Below are positions 18,508-29,191 of a stretch of 64,000 bases of DNA, in pieces (within the stretch, counting starts at the first letter, position 1; every line of letters begins with the position of its first letter). The notes below the pieces were generated by a model, which had not been told where the DNA came from, ran no database searches, and saw nothing but the letters and a program-made list of their open reading frames with translations. Where the stretch lies: assembly GCF_002742625.1 (NCBI RefSeq), contig NZ_PEBF01000001.1, positions 1 through 64,000 of the forward strand, written 5' to 3'. Both the position numbers and the translations under genes were made by a program. This DNA comes from Caulobacter sp. FWC2 (GTDB lineage Bacteria > Pseudomonadota > Alphaproteobacteria > Caulobacterales > Caulobacteraceae).

Positions 18508-21500
18508 ATGAGCGACGAGAACGAAAACGGCCGACCCGGCGGACGAACCCCCATCACCCTGAAGCCCCGCCAGGGCTCGGTGAGCGCCGGGGTCGTGAAG
18601 CAAAGCTTCAGCCACGGCCGGACCAAGACGGTGGTGGTCGAAACCAAGCGCACGCGTCCGCATGCGTCCGCGTCGGGCAATCTCGCCGCGCCGTCTTCGG
18701 CTGAGCGTCGTCATGACGCGCCGCCGCCGCGCCCGCAGCAATCGCAAGGCGGCCACGCCCCGTCGGGCGGCGGTTCGGCCGGTGGTCTGTCGCAGGAAGA
18801 ACTGCGCGCTCGCCAGCGCGTCGTCGACGCCGCGCGTGAAAACCAGGCTCGTCAGGCCGCCGACCAGGCCGCCGAGGCCGCTCGAGCTCGCGCCGCTCAG
18901 GAAGCCGCTCAGCGCGAAGCCGCCGCCAAGGCCGCGGCAGAGCGCGCCGCTGCGGCGCCGGCTCCCGCTCCCGTTCAGGCGCCGGTCGCTCAGGCCCCCG
19001 TCGCTCAAGCCCCCGTCGCTCAGGCGCCGGCTCCGGTCGCGCCCGCCGCGCCGGTGACGCCGCCGCCGGCCGCGCCCGTCCAACGTCCCGTGGCCCAGGC
19101 TCCGGCCGCGCCGCGCGCCGAGGCTCCGCGTCATGAAGGTCCTCGCCAAGAGGGCCCGCGTCACGAGGGGCCCCGTGCTGCGTCGTCTCCCGGCCAGACC
19201 CGCAGCTACGAACCCAGCCGCGAGCGCCGCGACGATCGTCCGAGCACGACGACCTATCGTCCGGCCCCGCAAGGCGACCGCCCGTTCAACCAGCGCGCCC
19301 CGCGTCCCGACGCCGGCGCCAACTTCGGTCAACGCGCCCCGCGTCCCGAGGGTGACCGTCCGCGCGGTCCGCGTCCCGAAGGCGATCGTCCGCAAGGTGA
19401 TCGCGGCGGCTACCGTGGCGACCGCCCGCAGGGTGATCGTCCGCAAGGCGACCGTCCGCAGCAGACCGTCCGCTACTCGGCCCTGGCCCCGCGCCCGGCG
19501 CCCGGCGCCCGCACGGGTCCCGGCGGCCCGCCGCGCGGTCCGCGTCCGGGTGTGCCCGCTCAGGCTCCGGCCACGCCGGAAATCCAACGCGCCATGCGTT
19601 CGGCCCCGCGTCCCGGTGGCGAAGTCAGCCGCCGTCCGGACGAGGATGACGATCGCCGCAAGGCCGCGAACGCGCCCAACAAGGCCGTCTCGCGCGTCAA
19701 GGGCGCTCCGCAGCGCCGCGAAGGCCGCCTGACCATCCAGGCCGTGGCCGGTGATGGGGACTCCGCCGACCGCATGCGTTCGCTGGCCTCGGTTCGCCGG
19801 GCTCGTGAACGTGAAAAGGAAAAGCGTCGCGGCGGCGTCGCCGAACAGACCCGCGTCGCGCGTGAAGTCGTCATTCCCGACGTCATCACCGTGCAGGAGC
19901 TGTCCAACCGGATGGCCGTGCGCGGCGTCGAGATCATCAAGTTCCTGATGCGTCAGGGCGTGATGCTGAAGATCAACGACGTCATCGACAACGACACCGC
20001 CGAGCTGGTGGCGACCGAATTCGGTCACACCGTGCGCCGCGTGTCGGAAGCCGACGTCGAAGAAGGCTTCATCGGCGCCGAGGACATCGACGATCACCTG
20101 GAAGCGCGCCCCCCGGTCGTCACGATCATGGGTCACGTCGACCACGGCAAGACCAGCCTGCTCGACGCCCTGCGTTCGACCGACGTGGCCGCCGGCGAAC
20201 ACGGCGGCATCACCCAGCACATCGGCGCCTATCAGGTTCGCCTGAAGGACGGCCAGCGCGTGACGTTCCTCGACACGCCCGGCCACGCCGCCTTCTCTGC
20301 GATGCGCGCCCGCGGCGCCAACATCACCGACCTCGTCGTGCTGGTGGTGGCGGGTGACGATGGCGTGATGCCCCAGACGATCGAGGCGATCAAACACGCC
20401 AAGGCCGCCAACGTGCCGATCATCGTCGCCGTCAACAAGATGGACAAGCCGGGCTCGGATCCGACCCGCGTGGTCAACGAGCTGCTGCAGCACGAGATCG
20501 TCGTCGAAAGCCTGGGTGGCGACACCCAGATCATCGAGGTCTCGGCCAAGGCGCGCACGGGTCTCGACGACCTGCTCGACGCCATCCTGCTGCAGGCCGA
20601 AGTGCTGGACCTGAAGGCCAACCCCGACCGCACCGCCGATGGCGTGGTGATCGAGGCCAAGCTGGACAAGGGTCGCGGCGCGGTTTCGACCGTCCTGGTC
20701 AATCGCGGTACGCTGAAGCGTGGCGACATCGTCGTCGCCGGCGCCCAGTTCGGTCGGGTTCGCGCCCTGCTGAACGAGCGCAACGAGCAGCTGACCGAAG
20801 CCGGTCCGGCCACCCCGGTCGAGATCCTGGGCCTGGACGGCGTCCCCTCGCCCGGCGAAGCCTTCGCCGTGGTCGAGAACGAAGCCCGCGCCCGTGAGCT
20901 GACCGAGTACCGCATCCGCCAGAAGCGCGAGAAGTCGATGGCCCCCGTGGGCGCCGGCGCCTCGATGGCCGACATGATGGCCAAGCTGCAGGACAAGAAG
21001 CTGAAAGAACTGCCGCTGGTCATCAAGGCCGACGTGCAGGGTTCGGCCGAAGCGATCATCGGTTCGCTGGACAAGATGTCGACCGACGAGGTCCGTGCGC
21101 GGATCATTCTGTCGGGCGCTGGCGCGATCAGCGAAAGCGACGTCATGCTGGCCAAGGGCGCCGGCGCGCCGGTCATCGGCTTCAACGTCCGCGCCTCGGC
21201 GCAGGCGCGAGCCCTGGCCGAACGCGAAGGGGTCGAGATCCGCTACTACGCGATCATCTACGACCTGCTGGACGACATCAAAGGCGTGCTCTCGGGCATG
21301 CTGGCCCCGATCCAGCGCGAAACCTTCCTCGGCAACGCCGAGGTCCTGCAGGCCTTCGACATCTCGAAGATCGGCAAGGTCGCCGGCTGTCGGGTCACCG
21401 AGGGCGTGGTCCGCAAGGGCGCCAAGGTCCGGATCATCCGCAACGACATCGTCGTTCTGGAACTGGGCACCCTGGCGACGCTCAAGCGCTTCAAGGACGA

Positions 21501-21621
21501 GGTCAACGAGGTTCCGTCCGGCCAGGAATGCGGCATGCTGTTCGCCGGCTTCCAGGACATCAAGGTCGGCGACACCATCGAGTGCTTCACCGTCGAAGAG
21601 ATCAAGCGCCAGCTCGACTAG
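18508..21621 (+). CDS. infB: Translation initiation factor IF-2
   Basis: The protein has 1037 residues. A roughly 430-residue N-terminal extension rich in Ala, Pro, Gln and Arg includes tandem GDRPQ units and is followed by the IF2_N segment ([19 protein letters not shown]). The GTPase domain has G1 [10 protein letters not shown]3 DTPGH and G4 NKMD, then domains II-IV that bind fMet-tRNA. ATG 18508 starts [20 protein letters not shown], typical of alphaproteobacterial IF-2. A strong terminator follows, so rbfA is not co-transcribed here. Confidence 0.97.
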   Translation: MSDENENGRPGGRTPITLKPRQGSVSAGVVKQSFSHGRTKTVVVETKRTRPHASASGNLAAPSSAERRHDAPPPRPQQSQGGHAPSGGGSAGGLSQEELRARQRVVDAARENQARQAADQAAEAARARAAQEAAQREAAAKAAAERAAAAPAPAPVQAPVAQAPVAQAPVAQAPAPVAPAAPVTPPPAAPVQRPVAQAPAAPRAEAPRHEGPRQEGPRHEGPRAASSPGQTRSYEPSRERRDDRPSTTTYRPAPQGDRPFNQRAPRPDAGANFGQRAPRPEGDRPRGPRPEGDRPQGDRGGYRGDRPQGDRPQGDRPQQTVRYSALAPRPAPGARTGPGGPPRGPRPGVPAQAPATPEIQRAMRSAPRPGGEVSRRPDEDDDRRKAANAPNKAVSRVKGAPQRREGRLTIQAVAGDGDSADRMRSLASVRRAREREKEKRRGGVAEQTRVAREVVIPDVITVQELSNRMAVRGVEIIKFLMRQGVMLKINDVIDNDTAELVATEFGHTVRRVSEADVEEGFIGAEDIDDHLEARPPVVTIMGHVDHGKTSLLDALRSTDVAAGEHGGITQHIGAYQVRLKDGQRVTFLDTPGHAAFSAMRARGANITDLVVLVVAGDDGVMPQTIEAIKHAKAANVPIIVAVNKMDKPGSDPTRVVNELLQHEIVVESLGGDTQIIEVSAKARTGLDDLLDAILLQAEVLDLKANPDRTADGVVIEAKLDKGRGAVSTVLVNRGTLKRGDIVVAGAQFGRVRALLNERNEQLTEAGPATPVEILGLDGVPSPGEAFAVVENEARARELTEYRIRQKREKSMAPVGAGASMADMMAKLQDKKLKELPLVIKADVQGSAEAIIGSLDKMSTDEVRARIILSGAGAISESDVMLAKGAGAPVIGFNVRASAQARALAEREGVEIRYYAIIYDLLDDIKGVLSGMLAPIQRETFLGNAEVLQAFDISKIGKVAGCRVTEGVVRKGAKVRIIRNDIVVLELGTLATLKRFKDEVNEVPSGQECGMLFAGFQDIKVGDTIECFTVEEIKRQLD

Positions 21622-21646
21622 GGCTGATCGCGAGATCGGAAATTCG

Positions 21647-21684
21647 AAGGGCGCGGATCGCAAGGTCCGCGCCCTTTGTCTTTT
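21647..21684 (+). terminator. Intrinsic terminator after infB
   Basis: AAGGGCGCGGA (21647-21657) pairs with TCCGCGCCCTT (21666-21676) across TCGCAAGG, followed by the T-rich TGTCTTTT. It lies 26 bp after infB and closes the operon. Confidence 0.9.
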
Positions 21685-21737
21685 GGGCGCTTAAAGCCAG
21701 ACTGGAAATCGCCCCAATCCGGCGCTACCCATTTCGC

Positions 21738-22253
21738 ATGCGCATCAAGATCCTCCTCGCCCTGACCGCTGTAGCCGCTGGCTTGAGCGCCTGCGCGACC
21801 GTGAACCGTCTCGACGCCGGCGGCGACGTGCACGACCTGCTGGTCGCCATTCGCGACAACGACCGGGCGACCTTCGAGGCCCATGTCGATCGCCGGGCGC
21901 TGAAGGCCCAGATCGAGGCGCGGCTTATGGACGAGGCGCGTCAGCGCGGCGGGCAGAGCAGCGGCGTCATGGCCCTGGCCGCCCTGGCGGCGGGTCCGCT
22001 GGCCGACGCGGCCGGCGAGGCGCTGATCCGGCCCGAGACCTTCCACGCCGCCGCCAACTACTATGGCTACACCCCTGACCGGCCTATCCCGGGCCGGGTG
22101 GCCATCGCCGGCGCGCTGCGTCCTGTTGGCGACGGCCGGGTCTGCGCGGCCAAGAAGGACGGTCCCTGCCTGCTGACCTTCACCCAGGAAGGGGCGACCT
22201 GGCGCCTGACGAGCTTCGACGCCGAAGCCGCGAACCTGCATCTGAAACGATGA
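21738..22253 (+). CDS. DUF2939-type lipoprotein
   Basis: The protein has 171 residues and a lipoprotein signal peptide (MRIKILLALTAVAAGLSAC, lipobox LSAC). The mature part (DVHDLLVAIRDNDRATFEAHVDRRALKAQI) fits DUF2939, a family of unknown function found on the periplasmic side of membranes. It starts at ATG 21738, after the infB terminator, and overlaps the next gene by four bases, so the two are probably translated together. Confidence 0.7.
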   Translation: MRIKILLALTAVAAGLSACATVNRLDAGGDVHDLLVAIRDNDRATFEAHVDRRALKAQIEARLMDEARQRGGQSSGVMALAALAAGPLADAAGEALIRPETFHAAANYYGYTPDRPIPGRVAIAGALRPVGDGRVCAAKKDGPCLLTFTQEGATWRLTSFDAEAANLHLKR

Positions 22254-22816
22254 GGTCAGCCGTCTGGGGGGGTGTCGCCCTAGCCTTGCTGTCGACCTCC
22301 GCCGCTTCCGCCGAAACGCGGCTGTTCTCGTACGATCCGATCTCGGCCGACGCCAAGCGGCTGACCGGCGCCGGCGTGACCATCCTGTTCAACCAGGGCT
22401 TCATGGGCGCCAGCCGTCCGATCAAGGTGCTGGCCACCGGCGTGCCGGCCGAGGCGCGGCTAAAGGACGGCCGCCAGAAGGACCTCGGTCCGGGCGGGCT
22501 CAAAGCCATGGAGGGCGTCGACGCAGAGGCCTCGCTCTACGAGGTCGACGCCTCGGCGGCACAGGGCAAGATCTATGTCCGCGCCTTCTGCCCCGGTTCT
22601 ACGCGGCTGTGGCTGTCGTTCAGCACCATCGCCCTGCGCCGCGACCTGCGGATCCAGGCGTTCGGCGACGATCCGAAAACGGAGGGCAAGGCCAGGCTCT
22701 GCGGAACTCTGGACTTCTCGTATCGCGGCGAGTGGCGCCTGCCGCGTGGCCGTAACGGACCGGACCCGATGTCGGACTGGACCGACAGTCCACAGCATCC
22801 CGACACAACCAACTAG
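22250..22816 (+). CDS. Exported protein of unknown function
   Basis: The protein has 188 residues with a cleavable signal peptide (GGVALALLSTSAASAET, likely cut after ASA). The mature domain (RLFSYDPISADAKRLTGAGVTILFNQGFMGASRPIKVLATG) gives me no family match. The ATG overlaps the stop of the preceding DUF2939 lipoprotein (ATGA), which suggests joint function in the cell envelope. Confidence 0.7.
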   Translation: MRSAVWGGVALALLSTSAASAETRLFSYDPISADAKRLTGAGVTILFNQGFMGASRPIKVLATGVPAEARLKDGRQKDLGPGGLKAMEGVDAEASLYEVDASAAQGKIYVRAFCPGSTRLWLSFSTIALRRDLRIQAFGDDPKTEGKARLCGTLDFSYRGEWRLPRGRNGPDPMSDWTDSPQHPDTTN

Positions 22817-22911
22817 GCGATCGTTCAAGAATTTGGCCGCCGCATGTCGCAACAAGAGAGGCTGGCGCGTCTTTAGGATGAGGCCGGCGATTTTCCGGCG
22901 GGAGACGCGCG

Positions 22912-23268
22912 ATGCGATTCATGGTGCTGCTGAAGGTCGAAACCGACGTCGGGCCGGAGCTGGGCCAGGCCATGCGCGACTATGACGCGGAACTGGTCAG
23001 GGCCGGCGTGGCTGACAGGGCGCGTCTGTCCGCTCGCGGCGCGCGTATGGAGGCCGACGCTTCGGCGGAAGGTCGAACCCTGGCGGGGTTTTGGGTCTTC
23101 GATGTCGCCTCACGCGAGGACGCCGCCGCCTGGGTGCGCCGCTGCCCCGCCCCCGCCGATGGTTCGGCCGAGATCGAGATCCGACTGCTGTTTGAGCCCG
23201 GCGATCTCTCCGAGCGCCCTGAGCAGGGCGTCCCCCGGCCCGCCTGGAAGCGGGCCATGGCCTTCTGA
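22912..23268 (+). CDS. YCII-related (DGPF-type) protein
   Basis: The protein has 118 residues. It starts MRFMVLLKVETDVGPE and has the ferredoxin-like pattern of YCII/DGPF proteins (ALMRDYDAELVRAGV-like helix, LAGFWVFDVASREDAAAWVRRCP, EIEIRLLFEPGD). The family is small, cytosolic, often enzyme-like, and frequently found with ECF sigma factors, but no sigma factor is adjacent. Function not assignable. Confidence 0.7.
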   Translation: MRFMVLLKVETDVGPELGQAMRDYDAELVRAGVADRARLSARGARMEADASAEGRTLAGFWVFDVASREDAAAWVRRCPAPADGSAEIEIRLLFEPGDLSERPEQGVPRPAWKRAMAF

Positions 23269-23310
23269 CCCCCGCCGGGATAGCCTTTTCAAAACAAAGA
23301 GGGGGCGGAC

Positions 23311-24096
23311 ATGGCTGACGATGTACTGGCGGGGTTCGAGCGCTTCGACTTCGACGACGGGCGCTGGACGCGCGAGGTCTACAAGATCGGTTCCGGGCCG
23401 GCCGTAATCGTCATCCACGAGGTGCCGGGTCTGCATCCGGGCGTTCTGGCCTTCGCCCGTGACCTGGCCGCCTCGGGCCTGACCGCCTACTGCCCGAGCC
23501 TCTTCGGTAAACCCGCCAAACCGGTCACGCGCGGCTATGCGATCGGAACCATCCTCAAGAACATCTGCGTCCGGCGCGAGTTCAGCGTCTGGAAGGACGG
23601 CCGCTCGAGCCCGATCGTCGACTGGCTGCGCGCCCTGGCCCGCAAGGCGCACGAAGACTGCGGCGGCAAGGGCGTCGGCGCGGTCGGCATGTGCTTCACC
23701 GGCGGCTTTGCCCTGGCGATGATGACCGAGCCGGTCGTGGTGGCGCCCGTGCTGTCTCAGCCATCCCTGCCGCTGAAGGACAAGGGCGGCCTGGACTGCT
23801 CGGCCTCGGAGCTGGCCTGCGCCAAGCGGCGGTTCAAGGACGAGGATCTGTCGCTGCTCGCTCTGCGCTTTTCCGCCGACAAGCTGGTGCCCGACGCCCG
23901 TATCGCGCGGCTGAAGGCCGAGTTCGGCGACAAGGTCGAGGTCGTCGAGCTGGCCGACGCGGACGCCGCGCCGGGCGTGCCCATGGCCCCGCACTCGGTC
24001 CTGACCCTGCACCTGCACCGCTCGGTTCCCGACAGCGGCAGCATGAAGGCCCGGGACAAGGTGATCGCGTTCTTCAAGGAAAGGACGGGGGCTTAG
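23311..24096 (+). CDS. Dienelactone hydrolase family protein
   Basis: This alpha/beta hydrolase has 261 residues and no signal peptide. The nucleophile is the cysteine of GVGMCFTGGFALAM, as in dienelactone hydrolases; the acidic residue is likely in FSADKLVPDARI and the histidine in PHSVLTLHL. Family members hydrolyse dienelactone in chlorocatechol breakdown, but many act on other esters. RBS-like GAGGGGG precedes ATG 23311. No aromatic-degradation genes are adjacent. Confidence 0.8.
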   Translation: MADDVLAGFERFDFDDGRWTREVYKIGSGPAVIVIHEVPGLHPGVLAFARDLAASGLTAYCPSLFGKPAKPVTRGYAIGTILKNICVRREFSVWKDGRSSPIVDWLRALARKAHEDCGGKGVGAVGMCFTGGFALAMMTEPVVVAPVLSQPSLPLKDKGGLDCSASELACAKRRFKDEDLSLLALRFSADKLVPDARIARLKAEFGDKVEVVELADADAAPGVPMAPHSVLTLHLHRSVPDSGSMKARDKVIAFFKERTGA

Positions 24097-24152
24097 CCTC
24101 TTTCACCCTGTTCAGAGCGGCTTGCCGAGTGAAGCGGCGGCGCGTTGCGCCC

Positions 24153-24536
24153 TCAAGCCACCGCGTGATCCTTCAACACCCCCAGGGTCACCACCGCCAG
24201 CATCTCCTCGTGGGTGGCGCTCAGCACGACCTGGGGGGCCATGCCGGCGTCGAGGGCTTCCTTCCAGCGGCCGGCGCACAGGCACCAGCGGTCGCCGGCC
24301 TTGAGGCCTGGAAAGGCCAGTTCGGGGCGCGGCGTGGAGAGGTCGTTGCCCTGGGCCTTGGAGAAGGCGAGAAAGTCGTCGGTCAGCACCACGCAGACGG
24401 TGTGCAGGCCAAGGTCATGCGGGCCGGTTTCGCAGCAGCCGTTGCGGTAGAAGCCAGTCACCGGGTCCAGCGAACAGGGGACGAGCTCGCCGCCCATGAC
24501 GTTCTTGGCGCTGGTGTCGTATCGGGTGGTGCTCAT
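24153..24536 (-). CDS. DUF2237 family protein
   Basis: The protein has 127 residues and is soluble. The start SAKNVMGGELVPCSLDPVTGFYRNGCC and the segment GLHTVCVVLTDDFLAFSKAQGNDLSTPRP are the recognisable core of DUF2237, found across bacteria and some eukaryotes with no known activity. The conserved cysteines and WCLCAGRW could bind metal; that is inference. It is a single gene on the minus strand, divergent from the CitE-like lyase. Confidence 0.82.
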   Translation of the reverse strand: MSTTRYDTSAKNVMGGELVPCSLDPVTGFYRNGCCETGPHDLGLHTVCVVLTDDFLAFSKAQGNDLSTPRPELAFPGLKAGDRWCLCAGRWKEALDAGMAPQVVLSATHEEMLAVVTLGVLKDHAVA

Positions 24537-24655
24537 GGGGTGATCCTAAACCCGTCGGGGGCGGCGCCAAGGGCGTTCTCCGTCAGGGAAGGCTTTTGCC
24601 GCGGCGCAGCGCTGCTAGGGTCGTCGCCAAGACCAGACAGAGCCGGGGAGTTTCC

Positions 24656-25552
24656 GTGACCGACACCGCCATCCGCCCGCGCCGCAGCGCGCTCTACATG
24701 CCGGCCTCCAACCCAAAGGCCGTCGAGAAGGCCCGGACCCTGGACGCCGACGTGATCATCCTCGACCTGGAGGACGCGGTCGCCCCGGAGATGAAGCCGG
24801 CGGCGCGCGAGGCGGCCGTGGCGGCGGTCAAGGCCGGCGGCTTCGGCGCGCGAGAGGTGGTCATCCGGGTGAACGGCATCGACACCCCCTGGGGCACCGA
24901 GGACCTGCGGGCCGCCGCCGAGGCCGGACCGGACGCGGTCTTGGTCCCCAAGGTCAATGACGCGGCGGATGTGCGCCTCTACGACCAGCACCTAAACGCC
25001 GCCCCGCCCGCGACCCGGCTGTGGACGATGATCGAGACCGCCAAGGCCGCCTTCCACCTGTGGGACATCGCCGGCGCGATGCATGGTACGCGGCTATCGA
25101 CCTGGGTCATGGGCGTCAACGACTTCGCCAAGGAGATGCGGGCCCGCCAGACGCCGGACCGCGCGCCGTTCCTGCCGCTGCTGACCCTGTCGGTGGCGGC
25201 GGCGCGGGCCCATGGCCTGACCATCCTGGACGGCGTGCACAACGACATCGAGGATCTCGCGGCGCTGGAGGCGGTCTGCCTCCAGGGCGTCGACTTCGGC
25301 TTCGACGGCAAGACCCTGATCCATCCCAAGCACCTGGAAATCTGCAACAGGGTGTTCTCGCCCTCGCAGGACGACATCGCCTGGAGCCAGGCCGTGATCG
25401 CCGCCTTCAACGCGCCCGAAAATGCTGGCAAAGGGGCGTTGCGGGTCGACGGCAAGATGGCCGAACGCTTGCATCTGACGCAGGCGCAGCGTCTTGTCGC
25501 GGTGGCGCAGGCCATCGCGGGACGCGGGGCAGACGCCGAAATGGGGCGCTAG
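24656..25552 (+). CDS. HpcH/HpaI aldolase-citrate lyase (CitE/Mcl-like) protein
   Basis: This TIM-barrel enzyme has 298 residues. Metal and substrate motifs are visible: RSALYMPASNPKAVEKA, VIILDLEDAVAPEMK, EVVIRVNGIDTPWGTEDL and GFDGKTLIHPKHLEICN. CitE-like proteins include L-malyl-CoA/beta-methylmalyl-CoA lyases and malyl-CoA thioesterases. The MaoC-type mesaconyl-CoA hydratase-like gene 1.4 kb downstream makes a malyl-CoA role attractive but unproven. GTG 24656 follows GGGGAG and is the preferred start. Confidence 0.82.
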   Translation: MTDTAIRPRRSALYMPASNPKAVEKARTLDADVIILDLEDAVAPEMKPAAREAAVAAVKAGGFGAREVVIRVNGIDTPWGTEDLRAAAEAGPDAVLVPKVNDAADVRLYDQHLNAAPPATRLWTMIETAKAAFHLWDIAGAMHGTRLSTWVMGVNDFAKEMRARQTPDRAPFLPLLTLSVAAARAHGLTILDGVHNDIEDLAALEAVCLQGVDFGFDGKTLIHPKHLEICNRVFSPSQDDIAWSQAVIAAFNAPENAGKGALRVDGKMAERLHLTQAQRLVAVAQAIAGRGADAEMGR

Positions 25553-25562
25553 AAGGTTTCGT

Positions 25563-26567
25563 ATGCGGGCTCGGGCTATCGTTCTTTCCGTCGTCTTGCT
25601 GGCCAGCCCCGCGTTGGCGCAACAGGCCCCGACGACGGCGCCGCCCGCCGGCTATGTGCCGACCTTCGGGACCCAGGCCGCGCCGCCGAACGCGCCCGCG
25701 CCCGTCGTTCCCGCGCCCGCCCTGGATTCCTCGCAGATCCCGCAGGCCCTCGATCCGATGGCCGACCTGATCTCGCAGAGCGGCCAGGCGGTCGACGAAG
25801 AGACCGCCGAGACCGCCGCCAACAAGCCGGCCACGAAGCACCGGGCCGCCATCCTGCCGATCCCGCCGCCGGAGCCCGAGGCGCCGACCGGCGGCGAGCT
25901 GACCAAGGCCCAGGTCTACGAACTGCGGGTCAAGGGCTCGATCGCGGCTGCCCAGAATCTGCAAGGCCCCCTGGACGGCGGCTGGCGGATCGTCGGCAAC
26001 GACGGCGGCCAGCTCTATGCCCTTCAGATCGTCGACAAGGCCGGCGGGTATGGCGAACTGGAAGGCGCCTGGCGCGATGTCCGCCGTCAGGGGGCCGTCG
26101 GCTCGACGGGGCTGATCGACGACCTGCGCCGCGACGGCGGCGACGTCGTCGTCCGCTTCAGCCCCAGGGGCGGCCAGTCCACGACCTTGACCCTGCGTCC
26201 GTCCGGCTATGAGCGATGGTCGGGCGAACTGGTCGAGAACGGCGCGACCCAGGCGGTCAGCGCCGAACACATTCTTCCGCAGGCCCCCCCCGGCTATGAA
26301 GGTCAGGGGCGCGGACCCTATGTCTGGCCGCCGCGCGTGGTCGCCCGTGCGCCGGCGCCGGTCGCCGCCGCGCCGGCCTGCTCGACGCGGGGCAAGAAGG
26401 GCAAGGCGCTGAAGGCCGCCAAGGCCAAGTGCGCGGTCGCGGCCAAGAAGGGCGGCAAGGCTTCGGCCCTCAAAAAGGGCAAGGGCTCCAAGGCCAAGGC
26501 GACGACCGGGAAGAAGGGCAAGGCGACGGCCGCCAAGAAGGGTTCGGCCAAGAAGAAGAAACGCTAG
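25563..26567 (+). CDS. Secreted protein with Lys/Ala-rich histone-H1-like tail
   Basis: The protein has 334 residues with a cleavable signal peptide (VLSVVLLASPALAQQAP). A Pro/Ala-rich linker leads to a domain at about 110-255 (ELTKAQVYELRVKGSIAAAQNLQGPLDGGWRIVG) that I do not recognise. The last 55 residues are lysine-rich repeats (GKKGKALKAAKAKC, KKGGKASALKKGKG, AKKKKR) like histone H1 tails, odd for an exported protein. The stop overlaps the end of the opposing HIT gene by four bases. Confidence 0.75.
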   Translation: MRARAIVLSVVLLASPALAQQAPTTAPPAGYVPTFGTQAAPPNAPAPVVPAPALDSSQIPQALDPMADLISQSGQAVDEETAETAANKPATKHRAAILPIPPPEPEAPTGGELTKAQVYELRVKGSIAAAQNLQGPLDGGWRIVGNDGGQLYALQIVDKAGGYGELEGAWRDVRRQGAVGSTGLIDDLRRDGGDVVVRFSPRGGQSTTLTLRPSGYERWSGELVENGATQAVSAEHILPQAPPGYEGQGRGPYVWPPRVVARAPAPVAAAPACSTRGKKGKALKAAKAKCAVAAKKGGKASALKKGKGSKAKATTGKKGKATAAKKGSAKKKKR

Positions 26568-26989
26568 GCCTTCAGGGTTTCGCGCGCTGCGGCGATCGCC
26601 GCCGCCAAGGCCTCGGTCGCATAGGCGACGGCCGGGCTGTGGCCCCAGACGGGACCCGGCCAGGCCGGATCGTCCTTTCGACGACCCACGACGTGGACGT
26701 GCAACTGGGCCGTGACATTGCCCAGCGCCCCGACGTTCAGCTTGTCGACCGAGAGGCCCAGCGCCGCACCGGCTGCGCGGACGGCCATCCCGGCCAGGAC
26801 GATCTCCGCCATCAGCTGCATCCGGTCAGCCGCACCCAGGTTCTCGATCTCCCGCAGGCCCGGCCGACGGGGAATGAGGACCAGCCAGGGGTAGCGGGCG
26901 TCGTCTTGCAGACGGACTTCGCACAGCGGCAGGTCGGCGACCTTGTGCGAGGTGGCGACGAAGGCGGGGTCGAGATTGAAATCAGCCAC
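26564..26989 (-). CDS. HIT-family protein
   Basis: The protein has 141 residues. The histidine triad appears as QLHVHVVGRR near residue 95, the nucleotide-binding and catalytic site of HIT hydrolases; LCEVRLQDDARYPWLVLIPRR is the typical earlier strand. Substrate is unknown. The GTG at 26989 begins VADFNLDPAF and overlaps the end of the upstream MaoC gene, which shows translational coupling; the longer open frame upstream is out-of-frame MaoC sequence. Confidence 0.85.
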   Translation of the reverse strand: MADFNLDPAFVATSHKVADLPLCEVRLQDDARYPWLVLIPRRPGLREIENLGAADRMQLMAEIVLAGMAVRAAGAALGLSVDKLNVGALGNVTAQLHVHVVGRRKDDPAWPGPVWGHSPAVAYATEALAAAIAAARETLKA

Positions 26990-28028
26990 GCTTGGGAACC
27001 GCCGCCCAGTAGTCGAAGTCGAGAATGACGGCCGGATTGTACGTCCCCTCGCCATCCTTGTCGGGGAAGTCGTCGCAAGGCCGGTCCTTGGTCGCCACCA
27101 GCCGCAGGCGCAGCGCGCCGACGCTGCCGAGATCGGCCTTGTCCAGCACCTCGCTCCAGGCGAACACTGTGCCGCCGGCGAAGAATGGGGCCACGTGCCG
27201 GCCGCCATTGATCGCCAGGATCAGGCCGGCGTTCTGCAGCCCGTTGAACGACAGCGCCTTGGCGGTCGAGATCACCACGCCGCCATAGATCAGACGCTTG
27301 CCAGACGGATCCTTGGCCCGCTCGAACTGGTTGAAATGGACCTTGGCGGTGTTCTGCCAGAGGCGGGTGGCCATCTGGTGCTCGGCTTCCTCGACCGCCA
27401 TGCCGTCGACATGGTCGATCTTCTCGCCGATCGCGTAGTCCTCGAAGGCGTGCGGCGCGCCAGCCAGAGCGAAGTCATAGGACGAGAAGTCCAGGCCGTC
27501 GGGCGCCGTCAGATCCGCCGGGGCCACCGCCGCCGACAGGGTCGGGACGGCCTGCTCGGCAATCTCGGCGTCCGGGTCGCGCTTTCGCACCATCACCCAG
27601 CGCACATAGCTCAGCACCGCCTCGCCGCGCTGGTTCGTGCCCGTGGTCCGGACATAGACGACGCCGGTCTTGCGATTGGAGTTTTCCTTCAGCCCGATCA
27701 CATCCGAGACGGCGCTGAGGGTGTCGCCCGGAAACACCGGCGCCAGGAAACGGCCCTCGGCATAGCCCAGGTTGGCGACGGCGTTCAGGCTGATGTCCGG
27801 CACGGTCTTGCCGAACACCACGTGGAAGGCGATCAGCGGGTCGACGGGGGCGGACATAAGGCCGCAGGCCCGGGCGAATTCGTCCGACGAGAACAACGAG
27901 AAGCGTGGGCCGTAAAGCGCCGTGTACAGCGCGACGTCGCCCGCCGTGACCGTCCGGGGCGTGGCGTGGACCAGCCTCTGGCCCAGCCGGAAGTCCTCGA
28001 AGAAATGGCCTGGATCGGTCTTGCTCAT
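26982..28028 (-). CDS. MaoC-family hydratase, two hot-dog domains (mesaconyl-CoA hydratase-like)
   Basis: The protein has 348 residues with duplicated MaoC hot-dog folds: the first at about 1-150 (FFEDFRLGQRLVHATPRTVTAGDVALYTALYG) and the second at about 185-340 (FEDYAIGEKIDHVDGMAVEEAEHQMATRLWQNTAKVHFN). Length and layout match beta-methylmalyl-CoA/mesaconyl-CoA dehydratases of the ethylmalonyl-CoA pathway. A CitE-like lyase and malate dehydrogenase nearby agree with this. Other MaoC substrates are possible, so I leave the symbol blank. Confidence 0.8.
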   Translation of the reverse strand: MSKTDPGHFFEDFRLGQRLVHATPRTVTAGDVALYTALYGPRFSLFSSDEFARACGLMSAPVDPLIAFHVVFGKTVPDISLNAVANLGYAEGRFLAPVFPGDTLSAVSDVIGLKENSNRKTGVVYVRTTGTNQRGEAVLSYVRWVMVRKRDPDAEIAEQAVPTLSAAVAPADLTAPDGLDFSSYDFALAGAPHAFEDYAIGEKIDHVDGMAVEEAEHQMATRLWQNTAKVHFNQFERAKDPSGKRLIYGGVVISTAKALSFNGLQNAGLILAINGGRHVAPFFAGGTVFAWSEVLDKADLGSVGALRLRLVATKDRPCDDFPDKDGEGTYNPAVILDFDYWAAVPKRG

Positions 28029-28118
28029 CCCCGGTGCTCCTTATCGTTGTTCAGCCATCTTTGCCGCAGTGCAGCGAAACCGGAAAGAGGGCTTGAGGCC
28101 GAGCCGCGACGGGTCTAG

Positions 28119-29126
<1,008 letters not shown>

Positions 29127-29151
29127 GTCTTCAGACCCAGCTGAATACGAG

Positions 29152-29186
29152 AAGGGCGGCTCCTCGCGGGGCCGCCCTTTTTCTTT
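29152..29186 (+). terminator. Intrinsic terminator of mdh
   Basis: AAGGGCGGC (29152-29160) pairs with GCCGCCCTT (29171-29179), followed by a TTTTCTTT tract. It lies in the short gap between the convergent mdh and CBS-domain genes. Confidence 0.88.
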
Positions 29187-29191
29187 GACGC

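Noticed and set aside
19330..19470. Tandem DNA repeat or CRISPR-like array in infB
   Set aside because: The repeated GDRPQ codons are part of the IF-2 low-complexity N terminus, in frame, with no spacers.
18376..21663. 1095-codon open frame antisense to infB
   Set aside because: Low stop frequency in GC-rich antisense sequence. infB on the plus strand is unmistakable and the antisense product has no recognisable domain.
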